A stretch of DNA of 64,000 nt from Sphingomonas rhizophila (GTDB lineage Bacteria > Pseudomonadota > Alphaproteobacteria > Sphingomonadales > Sphingomonadaceae): contig NZ_CP060717.1 of the NCBI RefSeq assembly GCF_014396585.1, positions 2,459,501 to 2,523,500 of the forward strand. The letters are read 5' to 3'. Every line of letters starts with the position of its first letter. Position 1 is the stretch's first letter. The notes beneath the pieces were generated by a model, which saw nothing but the letters and a program-made list of their open reading frames with translations, did no database searches and was not told the DNA's origin. A program made the translations under genes and the position numbers. Positions 18,686-27,507 of the stretch are shown one piece after another.

Positions 18686-19215
18686 CGGATCTCGCCCAGC
18701 GCAACGGCAAGGTAGCCCTGCGCGCGGCGTTGTTCGCCGCGGCAATGCTGGCGCTCGCCTTCGCCAGCGTGCCTCTTTACCGGATTTTCTGCCAGGTCAC
18801 GGGCTTTGGTGGCACTCCGATGCGGGTCGTCGCCGCGCCCGACAAGGTCATCGCGGGATCGGTCGGCGTCCGCTTCGACGCCAACATCCAACCGTCGCTG
18901 CCTTGGAAGTTCGTGCCGGTGCAGTCGACCGTCCGGGTGCAGCCCGGCGCGCGTACCACCGTCTTCTACGAGGCCACCAACTACAGCGCGCGGACAACGA
19001 CGGGGCAGGCGACGTTCAACGTCACCCCGGAACAGGCCGGTCCCTATTTCAGCAAGATCGAGTGTTTCTGTTTTACCGAGCAGACGCTGAAACCGGGCGA
19101 GAGCGTCCGGATGCCGATCGTGTTCTTCGTCGATCCCAAGATACGCGACGATGAATCGACCAAGCACATCGACGAAATTACGCTGTCTTACACCTTCTAC
19201 CCCACTGGAAACTGA
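18682..19215 (+). CDS. ctaG: Cytochrome c oxidase assembly protein, Cox11 type
   Basis: The 177-residue protein has one N-terminal transmembrane helix (about residues 12-30) followed by a periplasmic immunoglobulin-like domain. It has the copper-binding ECFCF motif, QATFNVTPEQAGPYFSKI before it, and MPIVFFVDP after it. Cox11/CtaG delivers copper to the CuB site of subunit I. The gene is between ctaB and coxC, as usual in alphaproteobacteria. Confidence 0.95.
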   Translation: MTDLAQRNGKVALRAALFAAAMLALAFASVPLYRIFCQVTGFGGTPMRVVAAPDKVIAGSVGVRFDANIQPSLPWKFVPVQSTVRVQPGARTTVFYEATNYSARTTTGQATFNVTPEQAGPYFSKIECFCFTEQTLKPGESVRMPIVFFVDPKIRDDESTKHIDEITLSYTFYPTGN

Positions 19216-19260
19216 TCGCGGTGGCGGCTAGAGCCGCTGCCAACAACAGGAACGAGACAC

Positions 19261-20091
19261 ATGGCCGCGACCAAGAACCACGATTATCATATCCTTCCGC
19301 CCGATCCCTGGCCGATCATCGGCGCCTTCTCCTCGCTCGCCCTTTTCGGCGGCTTGGTGATGTGGATGCATGACAACCCCTACGGCGCGTTCGTCGGTTT
19401 CGCCGGCCTCGCCATGGTCTTGGTGACGATGGCCAGCTGGTGGTCGAACACGATCAAGGAAGCGCACGCGGGCGATCATACGCCGGTGGTCTCGCTCCAC
19501 CTGCGCTATGGCATGATCCTGTTCATCGCCTCCGAGGTGATGTTCTTCGTCGCCTGGTTCTGGGCCTATTTTGCGGCCGCCCTTTTCCCATCGGGCGTTG
19601 ACGCCGTCGGCGGGCAGTGGCCGCCCAAGGGCATGGAAGTGCTCGACCCGTTCGGCTTCCCGCTGCTCAACACGCTGATCCTGCTCTGTTCGGGCACGAC
19701 CGTCACCTGGGCGCACCATGCGCTGATTCACGGCGATCGCGAGGGCCTCAAGAAGGGCCTGCTTGCCACCATCGCGCTCGGCATCGTGTTCAGCGCGGTC
19801 CAGGCCTACGAATATGCCCACGCGCCCTTCGCCTTTAAGCTGGCTAACGGCGGCAACATCTATTCGTCGACTTTCTTCATGGCGACCGGCTTCCACGGCT
19901 TCCACGTTCTGGTCGGCACGATCTTCCTCATCGTTTGCTACCTTCGCGCGGTGAAGGGTGATTTCACGCCCAAGCAACACTTTGGGTTCGAAGCCGCCGC
20001 TTGGTACTGGCACTTCGTCGACGTCGTTTGGCTGTTCCTCTTCGTGTCGATCTACGTCTGGGGCGGCTGGGGCGCGCCGACGCACGGGTGA
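19261..20091 (+). CDS. coxC: Cytochrome c oxidase subunit III
   Basis: The 276-residue protein has seven transmembrane helices. Family signatures include ATKNHDYHILPPDPWPIIG, RYGMILFIASEVMFFVAWFWAYF (with the conserved membrane Glu), LILLCSGTTVTWAHHALI, FFMATGFHGFHVLVGTIFL and AAWYWHFVDVVWLFLF. It packs on subunit I and protects against suicide inactivation. CAGGAACGAGACAC gives the ribosome-binding site. A small hairpin occupies the 45-base gap after ctaG. The stop overlaps the DUF983 start. Confidence 0.96.
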   Translation: MAATKNHDYHILPPDPWPIIGAFSSLALFGGLVMWMHDNPYGAFVGFAGLAMVLVTMASWWSNTIKEAHAGDHTPVVSLHLRYGMILFIASEVMFFVAWFWAYFAAALFPSGVDAVGGQWPPKGMEVLDPFGFPLLNTLILLCSGTTVTWAHHALIHGDREGLKKGLLATIALGIVFSAVQAYEYAHAPFAFKLANGGNIYSSTFFMATGFHGFHVLVGTIFLIVCYLRAVKGDFTPKQHFGFEAAAWYWHFVDVVWLFLFVSIYVWGGWGAPTHG

Positions 20092-20453
20092 TGAACGGCG
20101 CCCCGCCGTCACTGCCGGCGGCGAGCCTGCTGGGCCTGTGCCCGCAGTGCGGTGAGCGAACGCTCTTCGCCGGCATTGCCCGCTTCGCGCCAAGGTGCCG
20201 CACCTGCGGACTCGACTTCGCGGCGTTCAATGTCGGGGATGGCCCGGCGCTGTTCCTGATCCTGATCATCGGGACGCTGCTGACGGTCGGGGCACTGGTC
20301 GTCGATGCGGCCTACAGCCCGTCCTATTGGGTCCATCTCGTCTGGCTGCCCATCGGGATCGGTCTGACGCTGGCCGGTCTGCGCATCGGGAAGGCGGCGC
20401 TGCTGTTCCAGGAGTATCGCCACCGCGCCCGCGAGGGGCGGATCGTCCCATGA
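20091..20453 (+). CDS. DUF983 family membrane protein
   Basis: The 120-residue protein has an N-terminal zinc-ribbon-like part, GLCPQCGERTLFAG and APRCRTCGLDF (four cysteines). It is followed by two transmembrane helices (ALFLILIIGTLLTVGALVV and VHLVWLPIGIGLTLAGLRI). DUF983 proteins regularly sit between coxC and the SURF1 gene in alphaproteobacteria, suggesting an oxidase-biogenesis role, but the function is unknown. The ATG shares one base with the coxC stop, and the gene overlaps SURF1 by four bases. Confidence 0.85.
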   Translation: MNGAPPSLPAASLLGLCPQCGERTLFAGIARFAPRCRTCGLDFAAFNVGDGPALFLILIIGTLLTVGALVVDAAYSPSYWVHLVWLPIGIGLTLAGLRIGKAALLFQEYRHRAREGRIVP

Positions 20454-21043
20454 TCCGCCGCCTGCCACTTCTTCCAACGGTCCTCGTCGCCGCGGCGGTG
20501 GCGACGATGATCGGCCTCGGCATCTGGCAGTTGCAGCGCGCCGCATGGAAGGAAGGGTTGCTGGCGACCTACCGCACTGCCCAAGGCCAGCCGGGCATCG
20601 CCTTCCCCACTTTTCCGACGAAGAATGAGCCGCCCTATTTCCGCAAGGCGACCGGCCACTGCCTCGACATCGTCGGCTGGCGTTCCGTCGCCGGACAGAA
20701 TCTGAAGGGCGAGTCCGGTTATGCACGCATCGCCGACTGCCGAACCGGCGCCGAAGGACCGGGCATGGTCGTCGTGGCCGGTTGGTCCAAGGACCCCAAC
20801 GCTGCCTCAAGCTGGAAGGGCGGCATCGTCGAGGGCGTCATCGGTCCCGACCAGCTCAATCGCCTGCGTCTCGTGTCCACGACCGGTCTCGGCGGACTGG
20901 AAGCGAGCGCGCCGCCCTCGCTGGAATCGATCCCCAACAACCACCGGGCCTATGCCGTGCAATGGTTCCTGTTCGCCGCCATCGCGCTGGTGATCTACGT
21001 CCTCGCGCTACGCAAACAGTGGGCGAAGGAGCCGGCGCAATGA
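20450..21043 (+). CDS. SURF1 family oxidase-biogenesis protein
   Basis: The 197-residue protein has two flanking transmembrane helices (LLPTVLVAAAVATMIGLGIWQLQR near the start and YAVQWFLFAAIALVIYVLAL near the end) around a periplasmic domain, with the WQLQRAAWK and NNHRAYAVQWF motifs typical of SURF1/Shy1. It assists haem A insertion into subunit I. It overlaps the M16 peptidase gene by four bases. In several sphingomonads thrC sits between these two genes; here it does not. Confidence 0.88.
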   Translation: MIRRLPLLPTVLVAAAVATMIGLGIWQLQRAAWKEGLLATYRTAQGQPGIAFPTFPTKNEPPYFRKATGHCLDIVGWRSVAGQNLKGESGYARIADCRTGAEGPGMVVVAGWSKDPNAASSWKGGIVEGVIGPDQLNRLRLVSTTGLGGLEASAPPSLESIPNNHRAYAVQWFLFAAIALVIYVLALRKQWAKEPAQ

Positions 21044-22269
21044 CGGCCGAACTGACCCGCCTGTCCAACGGCGTGACGGTCGCCATCGACCGAATGGCCG
21101 ATGCCCAGTCGGCGTCGATCGGGCTTTACGCCGCGGTAGGCTCCCGCTCGGAGCCGGAGCGGCTGGGCGGTCTCGCGCACCTCGTCGAACATATGGTGTT
21201 CAAGGGTGCCGGCGGCCGCGATGCGCGTGGGATCGCCGAGGCGATCGAGGACGTCGGCGGCTCGCTGAACGCCTGGACCGCGCGCGACCAGACGGTGTTT
21301 CACGCGCGGACCCTTGCACCCGACGTCGGGCTGGCGCTGGAGCTGATTGCAAGCCTGGTTCGCGATCCCCGCCTCGACGCGGACGAGCTGGAGCGCGAGA
21401 AGCTCGTCATTCTCTCGGAGCTCGGCGAATGCCTCGACGCGCCCGACGACCTGATTCACGACCGGCTGTTCGAAGCGGCGTTCGGTGCGCAGCCGATCGC
21501 CCGACCGGTGCTGGGCGTCGAGAAAACCATCCGCGCCGCGAAACGCGAGGATTGCGTAGCCTGGCTTGCGGATCAGTACCGTCCGGACCGGCTCGTCATC
21601 GCCGCCGCGGGCAAGGTCGACCCGGGGCATATCCTTCACCTGGCGGAAGCGTTGTTCGGCGACCTGTCGGGCGGTGAGGCACCGCCTATCCCGTCCGCCA
21701 CCTTCGAAGGCGGTATGCGCCGCGACCGGCGCGCGTCGGAACAGACCCATCTCGCCTTCGCACTTCCCGGGCTGCCCGCGTCTGACGAACGCTCGCCCGC
21801 GCTGTCGCTGTTCGCCCAAGCGGTCGGCGGCGGCATGTCGTCGCGCCTGTTCCAGGACCTGCGCGAGGATCGCGGCCTTGCCTATTCGATATACGCGTGG
21901 ACGCAGGGCTTCGCCGATACCGGCCTGTTCGCGGTGAACCTGTCGACCGACAAGACGCGCGCGGGGGAGGCGATCGCCCTGGCCAACGACACCATCGCCC
22001 GCGCCGCCGAGAACCTCAGCGAGGCCGAACTCAAACGAGCTCGGGCGCAGGTCGAGGCCGGGTTGCTGATGGCGCTCGAAACGCCGCAGGGGCGCGCGGA
22101 CTCGATGGCACGATCGATCGAGATCTTCGGCCGGATCATGACCGCCGACGAAATGCTGGCCGAACTCCGCGGGGTCGATGTCAACGCCGCCCGCGCGGCG
22201 GGCCAGGCCGCGCTTGCCGGGCCGCGCGCCGACGCCTCGATCGGGGAAAGCCGGGCGATCGCCGCATGA
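21040..22269 (+). CDS. M16 family zinc metallopeptidase (mitochondrial processing peptidase-like)
   Basis: The 409-residue protein carries the inverted zinc motif HLVEH (His47, Glu50, His51), the downstream Glu in the ELEREKLVILSELGE region, and the C-terminal R/Y pair region (GGMSSRLFQDLREDRGLAYSIYAW). This single-domain length matches bacterial one-domain M16 enzymes rather than pitrilysin. Substrates are unknown. It is the last gene tied to the oxidase run and overlaps the methyltransferase gene by four bases. Confidence 0.92.
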   Translation: MTAELTRLSNGVTVAIDRMADAQSASIGLYAAVGSRSEPERLGGLAHLVEHMVFKGAGGRDARGIAEAIEDVGGSLNAWTARDQTVFHARTLAPDVGLALELIASLVRDPRLDADELEREKLVILSELGECLDAPDDLIHDRLFEAAFGAQPIARPVLGVEKTIRAAKREDCVAWLADQYRPDRLVIAAAGKVDPGHILHLAEALFGDLSGGEAPPIPSATFEGGMRRDRRASEQTHLAFALPGLPASDERSPALSLFAQAVGGGMSSRLFQDLREDRGLAYSIYAWTQGFADTGLFAVNLSTDKTRAGEAIALANDTIARAAENLSEAELKRARAQVEAGLLMALETPQGRADSMARSIEIFGRIMTADEMLAELRGVDVNAARAAGQAALAGPRADASIGESRAIAA

Positions 22270-23135
22270 GCCTTGGCGAGCTGAAGACGATCGTCGCCGA
22301 ACCCTGGGCCGATTGGGGCCTGATCGACAGCGGCGACGGTCAGAAGTGGGAGCGATACGGCAAGGTCACCGTCGTTCGCCCGGAGCCGCAGGCGATGTGG
22401 GCGCCGGCGGTTGCCGACTGGTCGCCGGATGCGACCTTCGTCCCGGGATCCGATGAGGATGGCGGCGGCCGCTGGGTCCAGCACCGGCCTGTACCGGCAA
22501 GCTGGCCCCTGACGCGTGACGGCGTGCGATTCCACGCCAGCCTGACGCCATTCCGCCACCTCGGCTTTTTCCCGGACATGGCGCCGCAGTGGGACTGGAT
22601 GCGCGACCGCGCTGCCGATGCCGACGTGCTCAACCTCTTCGGATACACCGGGGTTGGAACGCTTCTGCTCAGCGAGGCCGGGGCGCGGCTGGTCCATGTC
22701 GACGCGTCGAAGAAGTCAGTGGAGGGCGGCCGCGCCAATGCCAGCCTGTCCGGACTCGCCGACCGGCCGGTTCGCTGGATCGTCGACGACGCCGCCAAGT
22801 TCACCGCGCGCGAAGTGCGCCGTGAGCGCCGCTACGACGGCATCCTCCTCGACCCGCCCAAGTTCGGGCGCGGGCCGACGGGGGAAGTCTGGCGGCTCGA
22901 AGAACATCTCGCGCCGCTGCTCGCCGACTGCCGGCGCCTGCTCGACGGTGACAGCCGGTTCCTGGTGCTCACCGTCTATGCGGTGCGGATGTCGGCGTTG
23001 AGCATTGGCGAGTTGCTCCGGCAATTGACGGCCGACCTTGGCGGAACGGTCGAATGCGGCGAGATGGCGGTGCGCGAAGAAGCGCGCGGGCTATTGTTGC
23101 CGACCGCCATTTTCGCGCGCTGGTCGAAGGACTAG
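22266..23135 (+). CDS. Class I SAM-dependent methyltransferase, RlmI/RlmK-like
   Basis: The 289-residue protein has a short N-terminal beta-rich part and a Rossmann methyltransferase domain with VLNLFGYTGVGTLLLSEAGARLVHVDASKKS (SAM-binding motif I and the acidic end of beta 2), followed by YDGILLDPPKFGRGP (DPPKF catalytic-loop motif). DPPKF-type enzymes methylate cytosine C5 or guanine in 23S rRNA. The exact target is not resolvable from sequence alone. It lacks a clear PUA domain. It converges on ccmB with a four-base overlap. Confidence 0.85.
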   Translation: MSLGELKTIVAEPWADWGLIDSGDGQKWERYGKVTVVRPEPQAMWAPAVADWSPDATFVPGSDEDGGGRWVQHRPVPASWPLTRDGVRFHASLTPFRHLGFFPDMAPQWDWMRDRAADADVLNLFGYTGVGTLLLSEAGARLVHVDASKKSVEGGRANASLSGLADRPVRWIVDDAAKFTAREVRRERRYDGILLDPPKFGRGPTGEVWRLEEHLAPLLADCRRLLDGDSRFLVLTVYAVRMSALSIGELLRQLTADLGGTVECGEMAVREEARGLLLPTAIFARWSKD

Positions 23136-23769
23136 GTTCGCGCCGCGCGGATCGCCGCGCCCGTGACGAACGGCGCGCCGGCGACCAGCAGCATCGCCAC
23201 CGCCGCCTCAAGCTTCAGCGCGCTGCCTGAATCAGCGCCCGTCGCCGCTGCGCCGAAGATCAACAGCGGCACTGCGAGCGGCAGCATGAGCAACCCTGCC
23301 AGCGCGCCGGCCCTTGGCAAGCCGGCTGTCAGCGCGGCGACCGCGACCGAAAGGGCGGCAAGTGCGGGCGTCCCGATCGCGAGCGCGACGAGGCAGCGCA
23401 GCAGCGAATCGCCGTCGATCGCGACCATGATCGACGCCGGGATGGCGGCAAGCAGCAGCAGCGGCCCAAAGGTCAGCCAGTGGGCGACAATCTTCGTGGC
23501 GCCGATGGTTTCCTCGGTCACTCCTGCAAGCGCGAGCTGGTCGAGGACACCGTCCGCACGGTCGGGCTCGACCAGCCGTTCTATCGGCAGCAAGGCGGCG
23601 GTCAACGCCGCGATCCACAGCGCGCCGCCACCGATGCGGCCGAGAAGCTGCGCATCGGGGCCGACCGCGAAGGGGACGATCGTTGCGACCAGCATGAAAA
23701 AGGCAACGGGCAGCCATGCGCCCCCGACAAGCCGCGGCGGACGTCGCGCACGATCATCCGACTGATCAT
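23132..23769 (-). CDS. ccmB: Haem exporter protein B (frameshifted)
   Basis: The protein should read MISRMIVRDVRRGLSG then GAWLPVAFFMLVATIVPFAVGP, with six membrane helices and FAKI-like TKIVAHWLTFGPLLLLA in the middle, the CcmB layout. The two parts are in different frames. One extra base in the C5 run at 23721-23725 joins them into about 212 residues. CcmB is the membrane subunit of the CcmAB ABC transporter for cytochrome c maturation. The ATG overlaps the ccmA stop (ATGA). ccmC is not in the window. Confidence 0.82.
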
Positions 23770-24317
23770 CCGGACAGCACCATTTCCTGCCACGAATCGG
23801 CGAGCGGCTGGTGACTGGCGATGACGACCGCGCCCCCGGTCTTGCGGTGCCGGTCGATGGCGAGACGAAGCCGCTCACCGCTGCTGGCGTCGAGCCCGTT
23901 GAACGGCTCGTCGAGCAGCCACAGCGGCGCATCGCTGGCCAGCACCCGCGCCAGTCGTGCCCGGCGCGCCTGTCCCGACGACAGCAGGCGGACGGGGACG
24001 TCGGCCAGCCTGGACAGGTCGAGCGCGTCCAGTGCGCCGTTGAGCTTTGGCACGTTCCAGAACCCGAGCGCGCGGCGCAGCGACAATTCCCTGTCCAGCG
24101 ACAGATGGTCGTCGGCCAGCGCGACCGCGGGCCTTTCGATCGCGCCCGCCGTCGGCCGCAACAGGCCGGCGATCACGCGGATCAGGCTGGATTTTCCCGC
24201 TCCGTTCGGACCGGTCAGGTGGAGCCCTCCGCCCCGATCCAGGCTGACGTCGAGACCTTCGAAAAGAAGCCGTCCGCCGCGCACCAGCGCCAGGCCCGTC
24301 CCGTTGAGCAGCATCAT
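23766..24317 (-). CDS. ccmA: Haem exporter ATP-binding protein
   Basis: The 183-residue ABC protein has Walker A GPNGAGKSS, the signature LLSSGQARRARLARVL and Walker B LWLLDEPFNGLD, with the short CcmA form lacking extra domains. It releases holo-CcmE from CcmC in cytochrome c maturation. The start ATG overlaps the stop of the upstream zincin gene; a second ATG follows immediately. It is coupled to ccmB. Confidence 0.92.
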   Translation of the reverse strand: MMLLNGTGLALVRGGRLLFEGLDVSLDRGGGLHLTGPNGAGKSSLIRVIAGLLRPTAGAIERPAVALADDHLSLDRELSLRRALGFWNVPKLNGALDALDLSRLADVPVRLLSSGQARRARLARVLASDAPLWLLDEPFNGLDASSGERLRLAIDRHRKTGGAVVIASHQPLADSWQEMVLSG

Positions 24318-24724
24318 GCGTCGGCTTCCAACGCGTGCATTTCCTCGTCGCTGAATCCGAAATGGTGACCCGCCTCGTGAATCAGGATGTGCCTGACGAG
24401 ATGTTCCAGGGATTCGCCCTCGCTGACCCATTCATCGAGGATCGCGGCGCGAAACAGGCGGATTCGGTCGGGCAGGGTCCCGCTGCTGGTGACGCTCTTG
24501 TCGCCGATCGGGATGCCTTCGTAGACGCCGGTCAATTCCAGCGGATGGTCGATAAGAAGGTCGGCGAGCAAATCTGCATCCGCCTCTTCCTCGATCAACA
24601 GCACAACGTCGCGCAAGTGCGAGGCGAAGGGCTCCGCCAATCCCTCGAGCGCAAGCCGGGCGATCGCCTCGATCTCCTCGGCAGTGGGGGATGATCGAAG
24701 CGCCGCGTCATGGTCAGATCGCAT
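24314..24724 (-). CDS. Metallopeptidase family protein (zincin-like, DUF1025)
   Basis: The 136-residue protein carries HEAGHHFGFSDEEMHAL near the C-terminus, giving HExxHxxGxxxxE. It also has VLLIEEEADADLLADLL and LTGVYEGIPIGDKS, as in the small minimal-zincin family. The substrate is unknown. It overlaps ccmA (ATGA), so the three genes are probably one transcript. Confidence 0.85.
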   Translation of the reverse strand: MRSDHDAALRSSPTAEEIEAIARLALEGLAEPFASHLRDVVLLIEEEADADLLADLLIDHPLELTGVYEGIPIGDKSVTSSGTLPDRIRLFRAAILDEWVSEGESLEHLVRHILIHEAGHHFGFSDEEMHALEADA

Positions 24725-24815
24725 AGAGTGGGAGGCCGCGTCCCGGCAAGCTTGCCCGATCGTCGATCCCCGCCTAAACGCACGCGCTTCCAGGCCGATC
24801 TGGTTGGATTAATGC

Positions 24816-24906
24816 GGAGCGGTGGCCGAGTGGTCGAAGGCGCTCGCCTGGAAAGTGAGTATACGGCAAAACCGTATCGAGGGTTCGAATCCCTCCCGCT
24901 CCGCCA
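24816..24906 (+). tRNA. tRNA-Ser (anticodon GGA)
   Basis: A class II tRNA: acceptor stem GGAGCGG pairs with CCGCTCC, the D-arm begins TGGCCGAGTGGT, and the anticodon loop CTGGAAA places GGA at 24850-24852. A long variable arm (stem TACGG/CCGTA) and the T-arm GGGTTCGAATCCC follow. Discriminator G and CCA are encoded. It reads UCC and UCU serine codons. Confidence 0.96.
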
Positions 24907-24930
24907 CTCGATCGCCAGTCTGGTCCTTTG

Positions 24931-26938
24931 ATGCTTCTCCTCATGCTTCTCGCCCAGGCCGAGCCAGACGAGGTCATCGTCACGGGCGGGGCTTGCCGTC
25001 GGGTGACGCTGCGGGGGCGGCGACGGTCGTGATCGACCAATCGCGGATCGGGCAATCGGCCAGTGGCCGGCTGGAGGACGTCCTGCGCGATGCTGCCGGC
25101 GCGCTGGGTTTTCGAAGGTCGGATTCGCGGTCGAGCCATGCCACGAATCAATCGATCACCCTGCGCGGGCTGGGCGGCAATGCCTCGTCACGGGCCCTGC
25201 TTCTGCTCGACGGGGTTCCGCAGGGCGATCCATTCGGAGGGTGGATCAGCTTCCCCGCCTACTCGACCGAACGGATCGGCTTGCTCCGCGTTACGCGCGG
25301 AGGCGGGAGCGCCTATTTCGGTCCCGGCGCACTGGCCGGCACGGTCGAACTTGAAAGCGCTGCGCCGGGGTCCGAGGCGAGGATCGCTGGCAGCCTCGCT
25401 GCCGGGAGCCGCGATAGCCTTGACGCGCGGGCCAGCCTGCTTCTTCCCTCGGCGGGCCGTTTCGTAACCCTGTCCGGGGCGGTGGCGCGTGGCGATGGAT
25501 TCGTCCCTGTCCGTGCCGCGGATCGTGGCCCCATCGATCGACCGGCGCCCTACCGCCAATCGTCCGGCTCGGCACGGATCGTCCAGGATATCGGCACCAC
25601 CGAAGCGCAATTGAGCCTCGGTGCGTTTGATGACCGGCGCGACCGCGGCGTGCCGTTCACAAGTAACCGCGGCAAGGGCTTCGATACGTCGCTACGGGTC
25701 GTCGGCAAGGGCGCTACCCGATGGTCCACGCTCGTTTACGCCCAGTTCCGCAATTTCGCGTCCAGCTTCAGCAGCATCGATGAAGGCCGGACGAGTTCAA
25801 CCCAAACGCTCGATCAGTACAGCGTGCCGTCGCGCGGCCTTGGATTCCGCGCCGAGATCTCGCCAACCCACGGTCCGATTGGATTCCGCCTGGGCGCCGA
25901 CGGGCGCTTCGTCAGCGGGACGACCAGGGAAAATTATCAGTTCGTGGCGGGCGAGCCGACGCGGAAGCGGGAAGCGGGCGGCCGCTCGCGAACCGTGGGG
26001 ATGTTCGCCGCCGCGAGCGTTGCCAGGGGAGCAGCTACGCTGAACGCGAGCGGCCGCGTCGATCGATGGGCAATCGGCAACGGCACATTCGTTCAGCAGT
26101 CTCTGGACGGGCCGATACTGACCGACATGCAGTTCAATGATCGTGGCGGCTGGCAAGCAAGCGGCCGGCTGGCCGGAGAGGTGGCGGTCACGTCGCGACT
26201 GTCCTTGCGCGCCGCCGCTTATCGCGGCTGGCGACTGCCGACCCTGAACGAGCTCTATCGTCCGTTCCGCGCCGGCGCCGACGCGACCGCCCCCAATGCC
26301 GAACTGGACCCGGAGACCATGGTTGGCGCGGAGGTCGGCGGCGATGTCTATCTTGCGACCGACTGGAATGCGTCGGTGACGGGCTACACCGCCCGTCTCG
26401 ATGGGGCGATCGCCAATGTGACGCTTGGCACCGGACCGGGCGTCTTCCCCATCGTCGGTTTCGTTGGGACGGGTGGGGCCTATCGCCAGCGCCAGAACCT
26501 CGATTCGATCCTCTCCCGGGGGTTCGAGGCGGACGTCGCCGGAAAACTCGGCACGTTCGATGCCCGTCTGTCCTATGCCTTCGTCGATGCGCGCGTGGAA
26601 GGCACCGGTGCGGCCGCCTCGCTCGACGGCAAACGCCCGGCCCAAACGCCGAGGCACCAGCTGTCGGCGACCATCGGTTGGTCAAGCGTACGCGATCTGG
26701 ACGTTTCGGTGACTGGCCGGTTGCTGTCCGCACAGTTCGAGGACGACCTCAATTCACGGCGTCTCGACCCCGCCGTGACCTTTGACGGGTTTGCTTCACT
26801 CCCCTGAGCAGCCGCGTCGCCCTTGAGTTTCGTGGCGAGAACCTGTTCGACCAATCTGTCGAAGCAGCGGTGAGCGCCAGCGGCGTCATCGAGCGGGCCC
26901 TGCCGCGGACGCTATGGATAGGTGTCCGGTTGCGGTAA
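24931..26938 (+). CDS. TonB-dependent outer-membrane receptor (two frameshifts)
   Basis: After tRNA-Ser an ATG opens MLLLMLLAQAEPDEVIVTG, a signal peptide plus TonB-box-like start. The frame then breaks within the G-rich 24984-24991 and continues as LPSGDAAGAATVVID with a plug domain (LEDVLRDAAG, ITLRGLGGNASSRALLLLDGVPQGDPFGGW) and a beta barrel to 26806. A second missing base in the C4 run at 26801-26804 hides the last strands (VALEFRGENLFDQ ... LWIGVRLR, ending at 26938). With both repaired it is about 669 residues. It is likely an importer of a metal chelate or vitamin; the ligand is unknown. An open frame starting inside the tRNA is not the real start. Confidence 0.82.
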
Positions 26939-26965
26939 GCAGACGCGCTATCATTCATGCCTTAC

Positions 26966-27187
26966 TTAGCCGGGCGTTTCGTTCCCGACTTCGTTGCGGA
27001 CTGGATCGACCTCCGCGGGTGGTGACACGGGGGAAAGCTGGATGTCGCTGTTGGGCGTCACCGGTTTGGCGGCTTGGCGGGCACCATCTTCGTTCGCCAC
27101 CGCTGGCGCGGTGCGATCGGCCCGTTCAGTGGCCGGGGTGCACCCAGCCAGGCTGACGAGCATCGCACCAATCGTCGTATTCCTCAT
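26966..27187 (-). CDS. Small predicted lipoprotein, unknown function
   Basis: The 73-residue protein starts MRNTTIGAMLVSLAGC, a lipoprotein signal with lipobox LAGC (Cys16), followed by a low-complexity Ala/Pro/Glu/Asn-rich mature part (SPVSPPAEVDPVRNEVGNETPG). AGGAAGG lies about nine bases before the ATG. The frame is open further upstream, but the signal peptide fixes the start. It is convergent with the TonB receptor. Confidence 0.55.
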   Translation of the reverse strand: MRNTTIGAMLVSLAGCTPATERADRTAPAVANEDGARQAAKPVTPNSDIQLSPVSPPAEVDPVRNEVGNETPG

Positions 27188-27281
27188 GCCTTTGCCCTTC
27201 CTGGTTCGTGGCAAAATTGCCGGAAAATCGCGTTCGTTAACGTCCCGTTTCGAGAAAATGCCCAATCGGCTTAATAAGTTG

Positions 27282-27309
27282 TTGACTCTAATCAAGCTGC
27301 CCATAAGCT
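27282..27309 (+). promoter_or_regulatory. Possible promoter for the M10 protease gene
   Basis: TTGACT, a 16-base spacer and TAAGCT lie in a relatively AT-rich stretch of the 320-base gap before the protease gene. The -10 match is weak. If used, transcription would start just before the inverted repeat at 27319 and leave a leader of about 190 bases. Confidence 0.3.
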
Positions 27310-27318
27310 CCCCACTAT

Positions 27319-27342
27319 TCGCAAAAGTAGCTGATTTTGCGA
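27319..27342. repeat. Perfect TCGCAAAA/TTTTGCGA inverted repeat
   Basis: An 8-bp perfect inverted repeat with an 8-base centre (GTAGCTGA) lies about 166 bases before the protease start. Its size and placement next to the possible promoter suit an operator for a dimeric regulator or a 5' hairpin. No other copy was noticed in the window. Confidence 0.45.
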
Positions 27343-27507
27343 GAGAAATTCCGGGAGGGCGAATTTGGTTCAGTTGCGTGGTCCCGGAATCCATCAATCC
27401 AACATCGCTGACCTGAGCCGCCGATCGAGCTGATGGGCGTCCGCTCTTCGTTCGTCCTCCTTTGGGGACGGGTGCAGCCATATGTGACTTTGCTGAGGGG
27501 AAATTGA

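Noticed and set aside
24822..24930. Start of the TonB receptor frame inside tRNA-Ser
   Set aside because: The frame is open there only by chance. The signal peptide starts at 24931 in another frame and is joined by repairing a one-base deletion.
24816..27187. tRNA-Ser as an integration site for a genomic island
   Set aside because: No integrase, no direct repeat of the tRNA 3' end found nearby, and the downstream genes look native in composition.
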